Assembly: GCF_965221945.1 (NCBI RefSeq)
Contig: NZ_OZ244925.1
Span: 2,728,001-2,792,000 of the forward strand
Direction of reading: 5' to 3'
Origin: Poriferisodalis sp965221945
GTDB lineage: Bacteria > Actinomycetota > Acidimicrobiia > Acidimicrobiales > Poriferisodalaceae
DNA: 64,000 bases
In this document: piece by piece, positions 60,092 through 64,000 of the stretch
Numbering within the stretch: the stretch's first letter is position 1
How the letters are laid out: each line of letters starts with the position of its first letter
Notes under the pieces: generated by a model
Seen by the model: only the letters and a program-made list of their open reading frames with translations
Databases searched by the model: none
What the model was told of the DNA's origin: nothing
Translations under genes and position numbers: made by a program

Positions 60092-62806
60092 CTAGTAGTC
60101 GGCGTACCATTCGATGGTGCCCGAGAGCCCGAACTCGTCCCACCGCATACGTAGGTCGGCGGACCTATCTCTGGGGTATCCCGTGTACTCGGTTGCGTCC
60201 AACAGGAGACGTTCCGCGCCATCTTCGGAGGTGTCGGTCGCGACGATGAGCCCCGTGCCACCCGTGAAGACCACATTTCCGATCTGAGATCCCTCTGGCG
60301 AGAACCCGAAGGGTCGGTACGCGCCTTGGGGAAGGGAATCGTTGACCAATACCGAGACATGGCTCGTCGGATCCAACAAGTACAGGCCGCTGGCGTCTTG
60401 GGTGTCATTTCCGTGGAATCGCAATGCAAGCGTGCTCCCGATCGGCGACCAACCTACGTAGCGAAAGCGGCTTCCGGGGTCGGTGTCTTGTCCCGTCAAG
60501 TCAGTCAGACCCCGCGAGCCGATGTCGTACATGGCGATTCGTGACTCAGTCTCACCATCAACTGAAACGATCCTGGAGAAGGCAAGCCGAGTGCCATCTG
60601 TTGACCAGCCTCCGTCGGGTGACCACCAGAACAAACCGCCATCTGAGATTCCTTCGACAGCGACCGCATACGGCAACTGAATCTTCGGCGCGACGAATAC
60701 TCTCGGCGTGCCGGTGCCCCAGAGGTGGTTGTCGTCGATGTCGGCCTCAGTCAGTTCAAACGCAAAATAGCCACCGTCGGGCGACCAGCTCGCACTCAGC
60801 AACGCCCGACCATCGAGGCGCAGTTGAGTGCTCGTGCCCTCGAAGACGTCCGCGAGAAAGGCGTTCTCGCGCAATGTATGAATCCCGAGCGGGGTGCCGA
60901 ACTGATCGTGGCGCAAGTAGAGGACATGTCGGCTGTCGGGCGTCCACTTGAGAAAATGGTCTTGGAGATCCGTCACGCTGACCTCCTCGAGCTGGCCGCT
61001 GGCAACGTCGACGACATACAAGTCAGCGCCCGGTTCCCTATGTGATTCGCCGCCGACATATGCGGAGAGCGCTATGCGAGTTCCGTCGGGCGACCAACCC
61101 GGTGAAGCCCAGGTCGAGAACGCAAAGTGCTCGTCCGGCGGTGTGAGCCGCCGGGTGGTTCCGGCGTCAGGTTCGAGCAGGAACAGGCCGGCTGTCTCGT
61201 CTTGTGTCGCTGCGAAGGCGAGCCGCGGTGCGTTCGGTGACCAGGCGAGCCAGTTGATCCCTCTGAAACCCTCGTCCTGCAGGTAGAGCGTTACCTGTCG
61301 CTGTTCGTCGATGACGGCCATCGTGTTGTGTGCACCCGCCAGCGTCGGGTCGGTGACAGGAAACGCGAGTCGAATCGGCGGAAGCGTGATGTCGACGGTG
61401 CTGTCGGGGATGCGCTCAGTGTCAGCGAAGACGTGTACTTGCACGCCGCCGGGACGGTGCCGTGCGAGATAGATGTCGTTGCGGGTCTGCGGAGACAGCG
61501 AACCGGCATCCGCGAACAGCAGCGGCGTGCACGCCTGTGCGAGCAGAGGCACCGCAGCGAGCGACATCAGGGGGTCATCGGCTCGGGCGAAAGCGAATTG
61601 TTTCGGACCTGCGATACACCGGGAATCCTGTGCGTGAGCCTCCTCGAAATAGCCGGCGGCGGCGCGTGCGAGGTCTTGCGGCGTCTCGCCAACGACTCGG
61701 ACAACATCGGCTCCCGCAGCCTCGATCGCCAATGCGACCTCGGGCGAGAAACCCGTCGCCGATCCAACCAGCAGGACCCGGCTGATCTCGTTGTCGGCAA
61801 TGAACCCGGCTGTGCTGGGATGCAGTTCCCCGGCCGGGGTGATGAGCAACGGGAGCGAACCGAATGCCGCGAGCGGCGCCGCGGCGATTGCGGTGGCCGG
61901 CTCTGCATCGCTCACCACGACGACGGCGTCTCCGGATCGTGCAGAGCCTGCGTCAACTCGGACATGATCAGCCACCGCCGCTGCTGTTGCAGAGGCATCG
62001 GGCCCCGTCTGGTGCTCGACGGCGATGCCGAATTCAGCCAGCGTCGCGAGCAGGTGCTCGTTCACCTCTTCGAAGTTGCCGACGAGCAGCGCCTTCCGTA
62101 CGTCGGCGGATTGCAGCAGAAAGATCGCCTCGTCGCGCAAGCCCTCGGGCGGCACGAGCACCAGCGGCGCCCCCAACCGGCCAGCCGCCGCCGCGCCGAT
62201 GACCGCCTCCTGCCAGCGCTCGCCCGGTGCGAGCACGACCTGAGGCGAGTGCCCGCCAGCCAGGCCCACGGCATAGGAAGCGATACCCGTCGATGTCGCA
62301 TACAGGTCCGAACCCGCATGCCGGACCACCTCAAGCTCGCCAGTGTCGCCCAACGCCTCGAGCACCGATTCAGAGGGCTTTGGAATCTCCATGTCGAACC
62401 ATCGCTGGCGAACCAATTCCTCTGCGGTCGGGGGCGGCACTTCCGCTTCCGCCTCAGGCTCGCCCGCGTCGAGATCTGTTCCCGAAGTGTCCGCCGGATC
62501 CGACTGCGGCACCTCCGATTCCGGCGCGGTGCCTTCCGCAGAATCGTCGCCAGTGACGCTCTTGGGGGGGTCGGCCATGGCTGCTGCAGTCGTGATGGTC
62601 GGAACCGCCGTATCGATAGAAGCTTCAGGCAGAGTTTCCCTTGGAATAGCTTGGTCTTCGCTGTCGAATTGGGCGCCTGTGGGCGTCGAAGGCTCCGTCG
62701 CGGCAGTCGCTGCTGGAAGCGAGCCGGGTGGGCGGGACTCCGGATCAGTGGCACAGCTGCCACTGATGATCGCCAGAACACAGAGGACTGCGCCGACGTG
62801 CTTCAT
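60092..62806 (-). CDS. Lipoprotein with cell-wall-binding and PD40 propeller domains
   Basis: The protein is about 904 residues. The lipoprotein signal MKHVGAVLCVLAIISGSC has its Cys at 18. An ATG at 62890 with AAGGAA upstream is an alternative start that would add 28 residues. A Ser/Thr/Pro/Asp-rich linker leads to a cell-wall-binding (CW_binding_2-like) region: AGSDLYATSTGIASYAVGLA, LLVGNFEEVNEHLLATLAEF, VLLVGSATGFSPEVALAI. From about 500 it has PD40 blades: PGWSPDGTRIALSAYVG, LLSASWSPDGGYFAFELT and GWSPIGSTLALRF. It is surface exposed. Its stop codon uses the CTAG beside the IS1380 relic. It probably shares an operon with the DUF3179 gene upstream. Confidence 0.8.
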   Translation of the reverse strand: MKHVGAVLCVLAIISGSCATDPESRPPGSLPAATAATEPSTPTGAQFDSEDQAIPRETLPEASIDTAVPTITTAAAMADPPKSVTGDDSAEGTAPESEVPQSDPADTSGTDLDAGEPEAEAEVPPPTAEELVRQRWFDMEIPKPSESVLEALGDTGELEVVRHAGSDLYATSTGIASYAVGLAGGHSPQVVLAPGERWQEAVIGAAAAGRLGAPLVLVPPEGLRDEAIFLLQSADVRKALLVGNFEEVNEHLLATLAEFGIAVEHQTGPDASATAAAVADHVRVDAGSARSGDAVVVVSDAEPATAIAAAPLAAFGSLPLLITPAGELHPSTAGFIADNEISRVLLVGSATGFSPEVALAIEAAGADVVRVVGETPQDLARAAAGYFEEAHAQDSRCIAGPKQFAFARADDPLMSLAAVPLLAQACTPLLFADAGSLSPQTRNDIYLARHRPGGVQVHVFADTERIPDSTVDITLPPIRLAFPVTDPTLAGAHNTMAVIDEQRQVTLYLQDEGFRGINWLAWSPNAPRLAFAATQDETAGLFLLEPDAGTTRRLTPPDEHFAFSTWASPGWSPDGTRIALSAYVGGESHREPGADLYVVDVASGQLEEVSVTDLQDHFLKWTPDSRHVLYLRHDQFGTPLGIHTLRENAFLADVFEGTSTQLRLDGRALLSASWSPDGGYFAFELTEADIDDNHLWGTGTPRVFVAPKIQLPYAVAVEGISDGGLFWWSPDGGWSTDGTRLAFSRIVSVDGETESRIAMYDIGSRGLTDLTGQDTDPGSRFRYVGWSPIGSTLALRFHGNDTQDASGLYLLDPTSHVSVLVNDSLPQGAYRPFGFSPEGSQIGNVVFTGGTGLIVATDTSEDGAERLLLDATEYTGYPRDRSADLRMRWDEFGLSGTIEWYADY

Positions 62807-62937
62807 CGTCGCCGTCACGTTGGTGCCTGAGTGATGCCACGAACGGTTCGGCTCATTAGTGCCCACCACGCGAATCACTCTCGTTCGCATTGAGTGTTCC
62901 TTTTCCAGGAGCGAACTCGTCCGCGGGCTCGGGCGCC

Positions 62938-63996
62938 CTACGGGGTGCCGATGAGTTCGATGTCGGGATCGTAGGCAGCCGCTGCGAACCAGAACGTGTC
63001 GACGTGCTCGATGGGTTCGAGCTGGGTTCCCGCCAGCGGGCCGTCGATTGCCCGGCCGAGCACTGTCCACGTCGAGCCGGTCTGATCGTCGGTGAACGCT
63101 CCCGGCCCTGCTGAACTCGCAGCGTCGGGCATGCGCACAAACGTCAGGAGCTGCCCTTCCACGGTGGGGTCGAACACCCCGGTTGCACCCACGTCACGGC
63201 CAAAAGCCACCTGCTGGTTCTGGATCGGCGTCGCAGTGCCAGGCAAATGGAAGGCAACCACCGGTACGCCTCCCAGATCGACCGGCATCACCCCGCCGAC
63301 CTGCAGCGTGTCGAGTTCCACCGCTACAGCAGCGCCGCCGTGCCGAATGACCAGCACACGGGTCTGCGGAGGCAGGCGAGGATCGGGAACGTCGCCGAAG
63401 AAGGTCGGTCTGCCATCCGGCTCGTCGTAGCCGACATAGGGATTGCTGCCGTACGACCGCCCGAAACCGCCGGGGCGAGTCATCACCAAGCCATTGGGGT
63501 GTTCGACCACAAACGTCTCGAAGGCCACGGTGGCGATGGGGATCAGCTCCAACTGGGATCCCGTGAGGGCGCCGGCGATGGCTTGCCCGGTGTAGTGCGC
63601 CCACAGGCTCTCGGTCTGGCGGTCGTACATGACCAGCGCTGACTTGTAGAGCCGGCCCGAGGTGCCGAAGTCGAAGATCCGGTCGCCGAGCTGCCGGTAG
63701 TACCCGATGGCCGTGTTGCACAGCGGGCAGTAGGTGATGGTGACCGGTTCGCCGCCGACGGTGTCGTTGACGATCTCGTGCCAGATCATCACCTGCACCG
63801 GGTAGGCGCGGGCGTCGCCATTGAGCGTGAGCGTGACGACTGCCTCTTGGGATTGCAGGAACTCGACATCAGAGGCTCGCTCGAAGTCCGGAGCGTCGAT
63901 GGAGGGGATGCCGTCGGGCGGCGGACCGCCGGAAAGAACGTCGATGGGGGACACCAGCGGCTCGGGCAGCAGCGGTGCGGTCATGCCGTCGCGCAA
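62938..63996 (-). CDS. DUF3179 domain-containing protein (5' end probably beyond the window)
   Basis: There are at least 352 residues. The DUF3179 signature is VVTLTLNGDARAYPVQVMIW, then HEIVNDTVGGEPVTITYCPL followed by CNTAIGYYRQL. Next come FGTSGRLYKSALVMYDRQTE and FVVEHPNGLVMTRPGGFGR. The family is of unknown function and usually secreted. No signal peptide is visible, and the frame is open to the window edge, so the true start may lie further upstream. The conserved Cys in YCPLC is present. It is co-directional with the lipoprotein at 60092. Confidence 0.75.
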   Translation of the reverse strand: MRDGMTAPLLPEPLVSPIDVLSGGPPPDGIPSIDAPDFERASDVEFLQSQEAVVTLTLNGDARAYPVQVMIWHEIVNDTVGGEPVTITYCPLCNTAIGYYRQLGDRIFDFGTSGRLYKSALVMYDRQTESLWAHYTGQAIAGALTGSQLELIPIATVAFETFVVEHPNGLVMTRPGGFGRSYGSNPYVGYDEPDGRPTFFGDVPDPRLPPQTRVLVIRHGGAAVAVELDTLQVGGVMPVDLGGVPVVAFHLPGTATPIQNQQVAFGRDVGATGVFDPTVEGQLLTFVRMPDAASSAGPGAFTDDQTGSTWTVLGRAIDGPLAGTQLEPIEHVDTFWFAAAAYDPDIELIGTP

Positions 63997-64000
63997 CGCT

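Noticed and set aside
61328..62830. Plus-strand frame of 500 residues across the PD40 lipoprotein
   Set aside because: It is antisense to the lipoprotein, Arg-rich throughout, and has no motif.

Overview
The window is about 65% G+C and carries a gene set typical of the Actinomycetota, most likely an acidimicrobial or related environmental lineage. That set includes several luciferase-like flavin monooxygenases, a Baeyer-Villiger-type monooxygenase, a DUF35/thiolase pair, DUF3179 and PD40 beta-propeller surface proteins, many PIN-domain toxins, a DUF222/HNH gene and a DtxR-type regulator. I saw no rRNA, tRNA or CRISPR array. The taxonomic call is inference from gene content only.

Layout. 0.1-6.9 kb: a UvrD-like helicase, a decayed ion-channel remnant, a luciferase-like monooxygenase, a beta-hydroxyacid dehydrogenase/2OG-oxygenase pair and a flavin-binding protein. 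6.9-11.3 kb: a toxin-antitoxin cluster with three recognisable PIN modules plus a fourth HTH/PIN pair, a HigA-like antitoxin broken by a nonsense codon and a relic of its neighbour. 11.3-25.4 kb: DUF488, PD40, glutamine amidotransferase, an acyltransferase with an ankyrin insert, a BVMO, a RES/ParS-type toxin-antitoxin pair, thiolase + DUF35, an MFS exporter and a type-B carboxylesterase. 25.7 kb: typA behind a two-hairpin leader. 27.6-30.3 kb: a Panacea/PemK-like toxin-antitoxin pair and an IS110-type element.

30.4-43.7 kb is the main accessory region. A three-gene operon encodes a TerB-domain protein, a BrxD-like P-loop ATPase and a 1007-residue helicase fused to a DnaQ-like exonuclease. 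It lies between two direct copies of the 3' end of a luciferase-like monooxygenase gene. The TerB gene is cut by an IS1380-type element with a CTAG target duplication. The monooxygenase gene is cut by an ISL3-type element (8-bp target duplication), which is itself cut by an IS1634-like element carrying a frameshift. Removing the IS1380 element or the ISL3 element with one target copy restores the host reading frame.

43.7-64 kb: a serine hydrolase, an ECF sigma factor with a membrane partner, and a branched-chain-type ABC transporter whose two permeases and one ATPase are fused in a single 946-residue protein. A relic of a separate LivG tail lies upstream. Then follow an orphan CoxL-like molybdenum hydroxylase with an SDR that lacks the usual catalytic residues, an iron-storage cluster (DtxR-type regulator, Bfd, bacterioferritin) bordered by tandem repeats and interrupted by a DUF222/HNH gene, a truncated DUF4143 ATPase next to an IS1380 end relic, a large PD40/cell-wall-binding lipoprotein and a DUF3179 protein running off the window edge.

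The recurring theme is genome flux. At least five short gene relics (ion channel, 94-aa hypothetical, LivG tail, bacterioferritin tail, DUF4143 ATPase) and several insertion-sequence scars lie among otherwise intact metabolic genes.
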